Positions 35,084 through 42,989 of a DNA stretch of 64,000 nucleotides are shown piece after piece. The position numbers and the translations under genes are program-made. Source of the DNA: Streptomyces sp. TLI_146 (GTDB taxonomy: Bacteria > Actinomycetota > Actinomycetes > Streptomycetales > Streptomycetaceae); the NCBI RefSeq assembly GCF_002846415.1, contig NZ_PJMX01000001.1, forward strand, positions 7,006,001 through 7,070,000, written 5' to 3'. The notes under the pieces were generated by a model. That model worked only from the letters and a program-made list of their open reading frames with translations. It was not told where the DNA came from and searched no databases. How positions within the stretch are numbered: position 1 is the first letter of the stretch; the number at the start of each line of letters is the position of its first letter.

Positions 35084-35608
35084 GTGACTTCGACCTCGAC
35101 GCCGGGCCTCGCCCGGTTCAACACCTCCGACGACAGCACGGCGCTCGCCGCGCTCCACGAGGTGTGCGCCAGCTCGGTATGGGGGAGCAAGCTGCTCGCC
35201 CGGCGCCCGTACGCCACCGCCGACGAGCTCTTCGCCGCCAGCGACGCCGCCATGGCCGAGCTGGACGTGAAGGACCTGGAAGAGGCGATGGCGGGGCACC
35301 CGCCGATCGGGCGGCCGAAGCCCGGCGACCCGACCTCCGCCCGCGAGCAGCGGGGGATGGCCGGCGCCACCGAGGAGCTCAAGGCCGAGATGCTCGAACT
35401 CAACCTGGCCTACCAGGACAGGTTCGGCCACGTCTTCCTGATCTGCGCCACCGGGGCCACCGGTGAGCAGATGCGCGACGCGATGAAGGCCAGGATCGGC
35501 AACACCGCCGAGGCGGAGCGCGAGATCGTGCGCGCCGAACTCGGGAAGATCAACCGGATCCGGCTGACCCGTCTCGTGGAAACAGCAGAAGAAGAGGACA
35601 GGGACTGA
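35084..35608 (+). CDS. uraD: 2-oxo-4-hydroxy-4-carboxy-5-ureidoimidazoline (OHCU) decarboxylase
   Basis: 174 aa, the usual size. The active-site His lies in EEAMAGHPPIGRP (about residue 66); the helical core continues with LAYQDRFGHVFLICATGATGEQM and ends in EIVRAELGKINRIRLTRLV. It decarboxylates OHCU to S-allantoin, the third step after uricase and UraH. GTG 35084 has GGAGG 6 bases upstream. Its stop overlaps the uraH ATG. Confidence 0.93.
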   Translation: MTSTSTPGLARFNTSDDSTALAALHEVCASSVWGSKLLARRPYATADELFAASDAAMAELDVKDLEEAMAGHPPIGRPKPGDPTSAREQRGMAGATEELKAEMLELNLAYQDRFGHVFLICATGATGEQMRDAMKARIGNTAEAEREIVRAELGKINRIRLTRLVETAEEEDRD

Positions 35609-36012
35609 TGAGTACGGCCACGACCGCGTCGGTGTCGACGCACATCCTCGACACCAGCATCGGGCGCCCCGCCGAGGGCGTCGCCATCTCGCTCGCCGCC
35701 CGCTCGGGCCGCGACGCCGAGTGGGTGGCGCTCGGCGGCTCCGCGACCGACGCGGACGGGCGCTGCAAGGACCTTCCGGCGCTGCCGGAGGGCACGACCC
35801 ATGTACGGCTCGACTTCGAGGTCGAGTCCTACTTCACGCGTTCGATCAAGACAGTGAAGCAAGCCGAGGCGCAGCAGGACGCCCCCCGCGTAAGGGACAG
35901 CGGTGCGTTCTTCCCGGAGGTGGCGATCACGTTCGCCGTCGTGCCGGGCGAGCACTTCCACGTACCGCTGCTGCTCAACCCGTTCGGCTACTCCGTTTAC
36001 CGAGGGAGCTAG
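35608..36012 (+). CDS. uraH: 5-hydroxyisourate hydrolase (transthyretin-like)
   Basis: 134 aa, starting at the ATG that overlaps the uraD stop. The transthyretin-related fold shows the N-terminal THILDTSIGRPAEGVAISL with the catalytic His, the RLDFEVESYF core, and the diagnostic C-terminal YRGS tetrapeptide (YSVYRGS). It hydrolyses 5-hydroxyisourate, the uricase product, to OHCU. A stretch at about 80-95 (TVKQAEAQQDAPRVRDSGAFFPEV) is slightly longer than in the shortest homologues. Uricase begins 6 bases after the stop. Confidence 0.93.
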   Translation: MSTATTASVSTHILDTSIGRPAEGVAISLAARSGRDAEWVALGGSATDADGRCKDLPALPEGTTHVRLDFEVESYFTRSIKTVKQAEAQQDAPRVRDSGAFFPEVAITFAVVPGEHFHVPLLLNPFGYSVYRGS

Positions 36013-36017
36013 CAGAC

Positions 36018-36965
36018 ATGACTGACGTTTCCCGCCACACCCGCCCCGTGATCCTCGGCCAGAACCAGTACGGCAAAGCAGAGAACCGCGTCGTCAAGAT
36101 CACGCGGGACGGCGACACGCACCACATCAAGGACCTGAACGTCTCGGTCGCCCTCTCCGGCGACATGGAAGACGTCCACTACTCCGGCTCGAACGCGAAC
36201 GTCCTGCCGACGGACACGACCAAGAACACGGTGTTCGCCTTCGCCAAGGAGCACGGCATCGAGTCCGCCGAGCAGTTCGGCATCCACCTCGCCCGTCACT
36301 TCGTGACGTCGCAGGAGCCGATCCACCGGGCGCGCATCCGCATCGAGGAGTACGCCTGGGAGCGGATCGCCACCTCCGACGCCAACTCCAAGTTCATCGG
36401 CTCGGACGAGGTACGCCACTCCTTCGCCCGCAAGGGCCAGGAGCTGCGCACCACCCAGATCACCTTCGACGGTGAGAACTGGGAGGTCATCTCGGGTCTG
36501 AAGGACCTGACGGTGATGAACTCGACCAACTCCGAGTTCTGGGGCTACGTCAAGGACAAGTACACGACGCTGAAGGAGGCGTACGACCGCATCCTGTGCA
36601 CCGACGTCTCCGCCGCCTGGCGCTACAACTGGACCAGCGACGAAGAGCGGATGCCCAACTGGGAGAAGTCGTACGAGCAGGCGAAGAAGCACATCCTGCA
36701 GGCCTTCGCCGAGACGTACTCCCTCTCCCTCCAGCAGACCCTGTACCAGATGGGTTCGCGGGTGATCAACAGCCGCAGCGAGATCGACGAGATCCGCTTC
36801 TCGCTGCCGAACAACCACCACTTCCTGGTCGACCTCGAACCGTTCGGGCTCAAGAACGACAACGAGGTCTACTTCGCGGCCGACCGTCCCTACGGTCTGA
36901 TCGAGGCCACCATCCTGCGGGACGGCGTCGAGCCGCGGATCCCGGTCGACATGACCAACCTCTGA
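36018..36965 (+). CDS. pucL: Urate oxidase (uricase)
   Basis: 315 aa cofactor-less urate oxidase. Both tunnelling-fold repeats are recognisable: NQYGKAENRVVKITRDGDTHHIKDLNVSVAL, PTDTTKNTVFAFAKEHGI (the catalytic Thr region), FGIHLARHFV, LTVMNSTNSEFWGYVKDKYTTL, and ISLPNNHH-like FSLPNNHHFLVDLEPFGLKNDNEVYFAADRPYGLIEATI at the C-terminus. Urate + O2 gives 5-hydroxyisourate + H2O2. Third gene of the uraD-uraH-pucL operon, ending at a terminator. Confidence 0.95.
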   Translation: MTDVSRHTRPVILGQNQYGKAENRVVKITRDGDTHHIKDLNVSVALSGDMEDVHYSGSNANVLPTDTTKNTVFAFAKEHGIESAEQFGIHLARHFVTSQEPIHRARIRIEEYAWERIATSDANSKFIGSDEVRHSFARKGQELRTTQITFDGENWEVISGLKDLTVMNSTNSEFWGYVKDKYTTLKEAYDRILCTDVSAAWRYNWTSDEERMPNWEKSYEQAKKHILQAFAETYSLSLQQTLYQMGSRVINSRSEIDEIRFSLPNNHHFLVDLEPFGLKNDNEVYFAADRPYGLIEATILRDGVEPRIPVDMTNL

Positions 36966-36972
36966 CGCGGAG

Positions 36973-37000
36973 CGCCCCCGGACACCGCCGCCCGGGGGCG
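36973..37000 (+). terminator. Uricase operon terminator
   Basis: CGCCCCCGG (36973-36981) pairs with CCGGGGGCG (36992-37000), 7 bases after the uricase stop. Confidence 0.7.
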
Positions 37001-37103
37001 TGTTCCCTCTCTCGGCACCCGTGGGTCACCCGGCCCCGGCACTCAAATCCTCTAGGGTCCTGCCGTGCCCACTCATTTCCGTAGAAGAAAAAGAGGAAGC
37101 ACG

Positions 37104-38492
37104 ATGGCACCATCGGCAGCAGCCCAGCGCATCGTCATCGAGAACTGCGCGATCGCGACCGTGGACGCCGACGACACCGAGTACGCCTCGGGATACCTCG
37201 TCGTCGCCGGCAACACGATCGAGTCGATCGGCGCGGGCAGCGCCCCGCAGGGCCTGGAGAACGTGGTCCGCCGCATCGACGGCACCGGCCACCTGGTGAC
37301 CCCCGGTCTGGTCAACACGCACCACCACTTCTACCAGTGGATCACGCGCGGTCTGGCCACCGACCACAACCTCTTCAACTGGCTGGTGGCGCTCTACCCG
37401 ACCTGGGCGCGCATCGACGAGCAGATGGGCCGCGTCGCCGCGCAGGGCTCGCTCGCCATGATGGCCCGCGGCGGTGTCACCACCGCGATGGACCACCACT
37501 ACGTGTACCCGCGGAACGCGGGCGACCTCTCCGGCGCCATCATCGGTGCCGCGAGCGAGATGGGCGTACGGTTCACCCTCGCCCGCGGCTCCATGGACCG
37601 CAGCAAGAAGGACGGCGGCCTGCCGCCGGACTTCGCCGTCGAGACCCTGGACGGGGCGCTCTCGGCGACCGCCGAGACCGTCGACCGCTTCCACGACGCC
37701 TCCTTCGGCTCGATGACCCAGGTCGCCGTCGCGCCCTGCTCGCCGTTCTCGGTCTCCACCGAACTCATGAAGCAGGGCGCCGAGTTGGCCCGCGCCAAGG
37801 GCGTACGGCTGCACACCCACGGCTCGGAGACCGTGGAGGAGGAGCAGTTCTGCAAGGAGCTGTTCGGCATGGGCCCCACCGACTACTTCGAGTCGACCGG
37901 CTGGCTCGGCCAGGACGTGTGGATGGCGCACTGCGTCCACATGAACGACTCGGACATCGCCGCCTTCGCCCGCACCGGCACCGGCGTCGCGCACTGCCCG
38001 TCCTCCAACGCGCGCCTCGCGGCCGGCATCGCCCGCGTCCCCGACATGCTGAAGGCGGGTGTCCCGGTCGGTCTCGGTGTCGACGGCACCGCCTCCAACG
38101 AGTCCGGCGAGCTCCACACGGAACTGCGCAACGCGCTCCTGATCAACCGCCTCGGCGCGCACCGCGAGGCAGCCCTCAACGCCCGCCAGGCGCTGCGGCT
38201 CGGTACGTACGGCGGCGCCCAGGTGCTCGGCCGCGCGGCCGAGATCGGCTCCCTGGAGGCGGGCAAGCTCGCCGACTTCGTGCTCTGGAAGCTCGACACC
38301 CTGGCCCACGCCTCCATCGCCGACCCGGTGACCGCCCTGGTCTTCGGCGCCGCCGCCCCGGTGACGGCGTCGTTCGTCAACGGCAAGCAGATCGTCGAGG
38401 ACAACCGTCTTCTCACGGTCGACGAGGACGCCATCGCCCGCGCCACGCGGGACGAGGCGCAGCGCCTCGCGCGGATCGCCGCGCAGGGCTGA
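37104..38492 (+). CDS. 8-oxoguanine / guanine deaminase (amidohydrolase)
   Basis: 462 aa metal-dependent amidohydrolase. VTPGLVNTHHHFYQW gives the H-x-H metal ligands (near residue 72). HTHGSETVEEEQF supplies the third His and the Glu, and MAHCVHMNDSDI and GLGVDGTASNESGELHTELR the further His and Asp. It matches bacterial 8-oxoguanine or guanine deaminases (the AtzB/TrzN-like branch), converting guanine to xanthine (or 8-oxoguanine to urate), which fits its place after uricase. ATG 37104 with AGAGGAAG upstream. Substrate between the two is not decidable from motifs. Confidence 0.88.
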   Translation: MAPSAAAQRIVIENCAIATVDADDTEYASGYLVVAGNTIESIGAGSAPQGLENVVRRIDGTGHLVTPGLVNTHHHFYQWITRGLATDHNLFNWLVALYPTWARIDEQMGRVAAQGSLAMMARGGVTTAMDHHYVYPRNAGDLSGAIIGAASEMGVRFTLARGSMDRSKKDGGLPPDFAVETLDGALSATAETVDRFHDASFGSMTQVAVAPCSPFSVSTELMKQGAELARAKGVRLHTHGSETVEEEQFCKELFGMGPTDYFESTGWLGQDVWMAHCVHMNDSDIAAFARTGTGVAHCPSSNARLAAGIARVPDMLKAGVPVGLGVDGTASNESGELHTELRNALLINRLGAHREAALNARQALRLGTYGGAQVLGRAAEIGSLEAGKLADFVLWKLDTLAHASIADPVTALVFGAAAPVTASFVNGKQIVEDNRLLTVDEDAIARATRDEAQRLARIAAQG

Positions 38493-38800
38493 TCCCGGCC
38501 CGGGATTCCCGCCCAGGAGTCCGGCCGAGGGGGACGGCCCTCGGCCGGTCGCCGTGGACCCGAGCGGGGTCCGCGGCAGCCGCGCCCGGGGGGCGCGCAC
38601 CACATGGACGTGCGCACCTCCCGGGACGGTGACCCGTGCCCATCCCCGCACGGAGCACCGCCGTTCCGCCGCACCCGTACCGCGTACGAGACCCTGCCGT
38701 ACGCCGTACGTAACACCGCCGCAGCACGCACGCGTCACACTGCACCACCTCCCTGACACCCGCGTCACCGCCGACGTGTAACCGACCGGAGGAACCGCCC
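38493..38800 (+). other. Intergenic region before the purine permease
   Basis: 308 bp. I see no gene, no TTCC-N7-GGAA or TCAACA-type palindrome, and no convincing riboswitch-like fold; only GC-rich leader sequence ending in the GGAGGAA ribosome binding site of the permease. Confidence 0.4.
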
Positions 38801-40204
38801 GTGGCCCCGCAGCCCAGGTTTCGCAACGATGCAGTCACTCCCGATCCCGCCACCGGTAAGCACCCGGTCGACGAGACCCTGCCCCCACTGAAGATGTTCA
38901 CCAGCGGCCTCCAGCACGTGGCCGCGATGTACGCGGGTGTGGTGGCCCCGCCCATGGTCGTCGGGCCCGCCGTAGGGCTCACCCCCAAGGAGACCGCGTT
39001 CCTGATCGGCGCGAGCCTCTTCACCGCCGGGCTCGCCACCCTGCTCCAGACCCTCGGGTTCTGGAAGGTCGGCGCCCGCCTCCCGTTCGTCAACGGCGTC
39101 TCGTTCGCCGGGGTCACCCCGATGATCGCCATCGGCAAGGACCGCGGCCACGAGGGCATGGCCGTCATCTTCGGGGCGGTGATCGTCGCCAGTGTGCTGG
39201 GCTTCGTGCTCGCCCCCTACTTCAGCAGGCTGCTCCGGTTCTTCCCGCCCGTCGTCACCGGCACCGTGATCACCCTGATAGGCGTCTCGCTTCTGCCGGT
39301 CGCCTTCCGCTGGGCGCAGGGCGGCAACGCGGCGGCCCACGACTACGGTTCGACGAAGAACATCGGCATGGCCGCGCTCACCCTGGTGATCGTGCTGGCG
39401 CTGCGCAGGCTGCTGCGCGGGTTCCTCCAGCAGATCGCGATCCTGCTCGGCCTGGTCGTCGGCACCCTGGTCGCCGTGCCGTTCGGCATGACCGGCCTGG
39501 ACGCGCTCCGCGGCGCGGACGCGGTCGGCTTCCCGACGCCCTTCCACTTCGGCGCCCCGCACTTCGAGGCCGCCGCGATCGTCTCGATGTGCATCGTGAT
39601 GCTGGTCTGTATGACCGAGTCGACCGCCGACATGCTGGCGCTCGGCAAGATCGTCGGACGCCCGGCCGACGAGCGGACCATCGAGGGTGGGCTGCGCGCC
39701 GACACCCTCGGCAGTGCGCTGAGCCCGCTCTTCAACGGCTTCATGGCCAGCGCCTTCGCGCAGAACATCGGCCTCGTCGCGATGACCAAGGTGCGCAGCC
39801 GCTTCGTGGTCGCCACCGGCGGAGGCATCCTCATCTTGCTCGGCCTGTGCCCGGTGGCCGCGTCCGTGATCGCGCTGGTGCCGCTGCCGGTGCTCGGCGG
39901 CGCGGGCATCGTGCTCTTCGGCTCGGTCGCGGCCAGCGGCATCCAGACGCTGTCCACGGCGGCCCTGGAGCAGGGCGAGAACGCCCTGATCGTCGCGGCC
40001 GCGCTCGGCATCGGGCTGATCCCGATCGCCGCGCCGACCTTCTACGACGCCTTCCCGGAGAACGTCCGGGTGGTCCTCGACTCCGGTATCTCCACCGGCT
40101 GCGTGGTCGCGATCGTCCTCAACCTGGCCTTCAACCACCTTGGCAGGAAGGCGAGTTCGGAGGAATCCGCCGTGCTCGCGGAACCCGTGGTGGCCGCGCA
40201 CTGA
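38801..40204 (+). CDS. Nucleobase:cation symporter-2 (uracil-xanthine permease family)
   Basis: 467 aa, about 14 hydrophobic helices. NCS2 signatures: LQHVAAMYAGVVAPPMVVG at the N-terminus (QH motif), MTESTADMLALGKIVGRP (the E-containing substrate motif near residue 270), and GGLRADTLGSALSPLFNGFMASAFAQNIGLVAMTKVRSRFVV. It imports xanthine, urate or uracil with protons. GTG 38801 with GGAGGAA 7 bases upstream. Located just after the deaminase and uricase genes, so a purine (urate/xanthine) substrate is the best guess. Confidence 0.92.
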   Translation: MAPQPRFRNDAVTPDPATGKHPVDETLPPLKMFTSGLQHVAAMYAGVVAPPMVVGPAVGLTPKETAFLIGASLFTAGLATLLQTLGFWKVGARLPFVNGVSFAGVTPMIAIGKDRGHEGMAVIFGAVIVASVLGFVLAPYFSRLLRFFPPVVTGTVITLIGVSLLPVAFRWAQGGNAAAHDYGSTKNIGMAALTLVIVLALRRLLRGFLQQIAILLGLVVGTLVAVPFGMTGLDALRGADAVGFPTPFHFGAPHFEAAAIVSMCIVMLVCMTESTADMLALGKIVGRPADERTIEGGLRADTLGSALSPLFNGFMASAFAQNIGLVAMTKVRSRFVVATGGGILILLGLCPVAASVIALVPLPVLGGAGIVLFGSVAASGIQTLSTAALEQGENALIVAAALGIGLIPIAAPTFYDAFPENVRVVLDSGISTGCVVAIVLNLAFNHLGRKASSEESAVLAEPVVAAH

Positions 40205-40230
40205 GCCCGCCGTGCCCGGCCCGCGCGCGA

Positions 40231-40269
40231 GCGGCGCGTACGACACCAGCCCCGTGTCGTACGCGCCGC
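40231..40269. terminator. Bidirectional terminator
   Basis: GCGGCGCGTACGACAC (40231-40246) is fully complementary to GTGTCGTACGCGCCGC (40254-40269), with a 7-base loop, between the converging permease and chitosanase genes. Confidence 0.85.
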
Positions 40270-40285
40270 CGCGTCGTCGGCCGGA

Positions 40286-41134
40286 TCAGCCGATGTGGTA
40301 CGGGTCGCCGTAGACCTTCCAGTCCAGCGGTGTGTCGAGGTCGAGGTTGCCCTTCTTCAGGAACACCCGCTGCTCGGTGTCGACGCGGCTGGTGTCGCTG
40401 TGCGCCTCCTCCTGCTTCATCGCCCACACGCGGGCGTCGAGGAAGGCGTTGAGGTACTTCGTCTCGTCGCCGCCCTGGGACGGCGGCTTCGCCTTGGCCA
40501 GCGCCTTCTTGCGGATGCTGCTGAAGCTGGTGGGGTCGGTGCCGTCGCCGTGCATGACGATGGCGTCGTAGTAGATGAACTGGCCGAGCGTGCCCACTCC
40601 GTCGGCCTTGCCCCGCTTGACGGCCGGGTCGAAGTAGACCCGGTCCCGCTCGTCGTTCTGGGCGTTCTTGAAGGCAGTCTCCGAGGCGGCCGTCTTCCAG
40701 TCCTTGGTGAAGTGGGGGTCGAGCCCGGCGTGCGAGTCGCTCCCGTTCACCTTGCGCAGCGCGGGCAGGTACTTCTGGAGCACGTTCCCCGGCTCGCGGG
40801 CCGAGTAGAGCTCGACCAGGTCGAGCATGTCACCGGTGCCGGAGCAGAACCCGATGATCCCGGCCGTGTAGCCCCGGCCGTCGTCGATGTCCTCGATGTA
40901 CTTGTACTGGGCCTTCCAGTTCAGTGAGGAGTTCTCCGCGCTGGAGACGAGCTCCATCGCCAATTCCTTCTTGGCCGGGTCGTCGAGCCCGGTCGCCGCT
41001 GCTGCCATGGGGGCATTGTGGCCGGTCGCGGCGGTGGCCGTGGCCGCGGGTACGGCGATCACGGCGGCGCCGAGCACGGCCGACGCGGTGATCCTGAGAC
41101 GACGTGCGGTGGCGCTGAAGTGGGGGGTGAGCAC
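40286..41134 (-). CDS. csn: Chitosanase, GH46, secreted
   Basis: 282 aa. A long signal peptide ending near ATAATG-HNAP is followed by the GH46 domain. The catalytic Glu lies in SSAENSSLNWKAQYKYIEDI and the catalytic Asp in the immediately following DDGRGYTAGIIGFCSGTGDM. LGQFIYYDAIVMHG and EQRVFLKKGNLDLDTPLDWKVYGDPY complete the fold. It cleaves chitosan outside the cell. GTG 41134 with AGGAGG 5 bases upstream. A CsnR-type operator lies 38 bp upstream. Confidence 0.93.
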   Translation of the reverse strand: MLTPHFSATARRLRITASAVLGAAVIAVPAATATAATGHNAPMAAAATGLDDPAKKELAMELVSSAENSSLNWKAQYKYIEDIDDGRGYTAGIIGFCSGTGDMLDLVELYSAREPGNVLQKYLPALRKVNGSDSHAGLDPHFTKDWKTAASETAFKNAQNDERDRVYFDPAVKRGKADGVGTLGQFIYYDAIVMHGDGTDPTSFSSIRKKALAKAKPPSQGGDETKYLNAFLDARVWAMKQEEAHSDTSRVDTEQRVFLKKGNLDLDTPLDWKVYGDPYHIG

Positions 41135-41171
41135 CTGACCTCCTGGGGGAGTTCGTCGTTCACTGTTTTGT

Positions 41172-41186
41172 TAGGAAACTTTCCTA
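41172..41186 (-). promoter_or_regulatory. Chitosanase operator (CsnR-box-like palindrome)
   Basis: TAGGAAA-C-TTTCCTA is a perfect 7-1-7 dyad upstream of the chitosanase start. It resembles the GGAAA-S-TTTCC operator described for the ROK-family repressor CsnR of streptomycete chitosanase genes. No csnR gene is in this window. Confidence 0.75.
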
Positions 41187-41244
41187 CCACTGGCCGACGG
41201 GAGGCGTACACCCTTGCGGCAAAAGGAAGTTGAAGATTTCGGCC

Positions 41245-41883
41245 GTGTCCGGTTCAGTTCACCCGGTGAATGAATCGAGCCGGGTCGAGGCGTTCAGCGA
41301 CGGCGTCTTCGCCATCGCGATCACCCTCCTGATCCTGGAAATCAAGGTGCCCCCGCACGCGGGCGACCACCTCTGGAGCGATCTGGGCCAGCAGTGGCCC
41401 TCGTACGCCGCCTATGTGGTGAGCTTCCTGGTCATCGGCATCATGTGGGTCAACCACCACACGCTCTTCAGCTACGTGGTACGCGTCGACCGCACGCTGA
41501 TGTTCCTCAATCTGCTGCTGCTCATGACCGTCGCGGCGATCCCCTGGCCGGCGGGGCTGATGGCCGAATACCTCAGGGAGGACAGCGCGTCACACGTGGC
41601 CGCCGCCGTCTACAGCGGGCTCATGGTCGTCATGGCCCTCAACTTCCAGGCACTGTGGTGGCATGTGACCCGGACCGGCCATCTCTTCGACGACCGCGTC
41701 GACTTCAGGGCCGCCCGGGCCACCCGCACCCGCTTCGCGCTCGGCTCGCTCGCCTATCCGGCGACGGTCCTGCTCGCCTTCGTCTCGGCGCCGCTGACGC
41801 TCGCCGCGCACGGGGTGCTCGCGGTGTACTACGGCTTCAACCAGCTCAGGATCCCCACGAGGGAGGTGCGGGAGGCCGGTTGA
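41245..41883 (+). CDS. TMEM175-family potassium-channel-like membrane protein
   Basis: About 212 aa. The N-terminus has the hallmark RVEAFSDGVFAIAITLLILEIKVP (the F-S-D of TMEM175/DUF1211 pore helix 1). Five more hydrophobic segments follow, including WVNHHTLFSYV. Bacterial members are K+-permeable channels. The start is uncertain: TTG 41230 abuts AAGGAAG, GTG 41245 is 15 bases from it, and GTG 41266 is also possible. The 3' end overlaps the convergent Lrp gene by 38 bp. Confidence 0.8.
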   Translation: MSGSVHPVNESSRVEAFSDGVFAIAITLLILEIKVPPHAGDHLWSDLGQQWPSYAAYVVSFLVIGIMWVNHHTLFSYVVRVDRTLMFLNLLLLMTVAAIPWPAGLMAEYLREDSASHVAAAVYSGLMVVMALNFQALWWHVTRTGHLFDDRVDFRAARATRTRFALGSLAYPATVLLAFVSAPLTLAAHGVLAVYYGFNQLRIPTREVREAG

Positions 41884-42856
41884 GGTTCCCCGCACGGGGG
41901 GCCGCGGGCACGAGGGGGCCCGCGGCCTTCACCGTGCGCAGCACCGGCGCGGTCTCCAGCGTGCGGATCGCCTCCAGTGCGCCGAGCCGGTGGGTGAGGT
42001 AGTGGTGCAGCGCCGCCGGGTCGGGGCAGAGGGCCTGGGCGACCAGGTTGCTCGGCCCGGTGGTCGCGGCGACGAACGCGAGCTCGTCGTGGCGGGCGAG
42101 CTCGCGGGCCACCTGGTCGAGGTGCGCCGGGGTCACCGACATCCACAGCAGCGCCTGTGTGGCGGCGCCGAACAGGGTGTTGTCGACCTCCACGTCGAAG
42201 AACAGGGCCCGGCTCGCCCGGAGTTCGGCCAGCCGCCGCGCGACGGTCGCGGGCGACCAGCCGGTGGCGTCGGCGAGCTCGGCCAACGGCGTCCGGCCGT
42301 CCCGCCGCAGCGCCGCGAGGAGCGGCTCGTCGGCGGGCGTGGGGAGCCCGCGCGAACCGTCGGCCTCCTCGTCCGGCACGCTCACGGGGTCGAGCGCCCG
42401 CTGCTGCTCCGCGTCCAGGGTGCGGGCCCGGCCCCGCCAGGCCGTGGGCCCGCCGAGGTAGAGGTGCAGCACATAGTGCGCGGACACGGCGGTCACCCCG
42501 GCGGTGCGGGGGATCTCGCGCAGCAGCAGCGTCTGCGGGGCGTGCACGATGGCCACGATCTCGGTGCCGCCCGAGGCGAGCTTGACCCAGGAGGTGTCCT
42601 CGCGGCGCGCGAGGGCCTGGGCGAGGTCCTGCGCGGCACGCGGCACGGCGCTCAGCCGCACCATCCACTGGGCGAGCCCCGCCTTCGCCGGATCGACGAG
42701 CCCCACCACCCGCAGCCCCGCCTCGGCCCGCAGCCGCCGGTAGCGCCGGGCGACGGTCTGCGTCGACACCTCCAGGACCGCCGCGATCCGCGCGAACGGG
42801 GCCCGCCCGTCGAGGTGCAGGGCGTGGACCAGAGCACGGTCGATCTCGTCGAGCAC
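41846..42856 (-). CDS. Lrp/AsnC-family regulator, two-HTH form
   Basis: 336 aa, twice the size of simple AsnC proteins. The first HTH is at residues 1-50 (LDEIDRALVHALHLDGRAPFARIAAVLEVSTQTVARRYRRL) and the second HTH at about 185-225 (LLAALRRDGRTPLAELADATGWSPATVARRLAELRAS), each followed by a RAM-like ligand domain. GTG 42856 has AAGGAA 6 bases upstream; the longer frame is rejected. Divergent from an MFS exporter (134-bp gap), which it probably controls. Confidence 0.85.
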   Translation of the reverse strand: MLDEIDRALVHALHLDGRAPFARIAAVLEVSTQTVARRYRRLRAEAGLRVVGLVDPAKAGLAQWMVRLSAVPRAAQDLAQALARREDTSWVKLASGGTEIVAIVHAPQTLLLREIPRTAGVTAVSAHYVLHLYLGGPTAWRGRARTLDAEQQRALDPVSVPDEEADGSRGLPTPADEPLLAALRRDGRTPLAELADATGWSPATVARRLAELRASRALFFDVEVDNTLFGAATQALLWMSVTPAHLDQVARELARHDELAFVAATTGPSNLVAQALCPDPAALHHYLTHRLGALEAIRTLETAPVLRTVKAAGPLVPAAPRAGNLNRPPAPPSWGS

Positions 42857-42989
42857 GTGAAATTCCTTCACCTGGGTCGCATCTATGGAACGAATCGACA
42901 AATCTGGCGCTGGGGATGGAACAGCCAGCGTACCCGCCGCAGGCTCGGGGGAGCCGCGGGAAGCCCGGCGGCTCACGAAGGGAGTGGCT

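Noticed and set aside
38493-38800. Purine riboswitch before the nucleobase permease
   Set aside because: No conserved three-way-junction pattern could be made out by eye.
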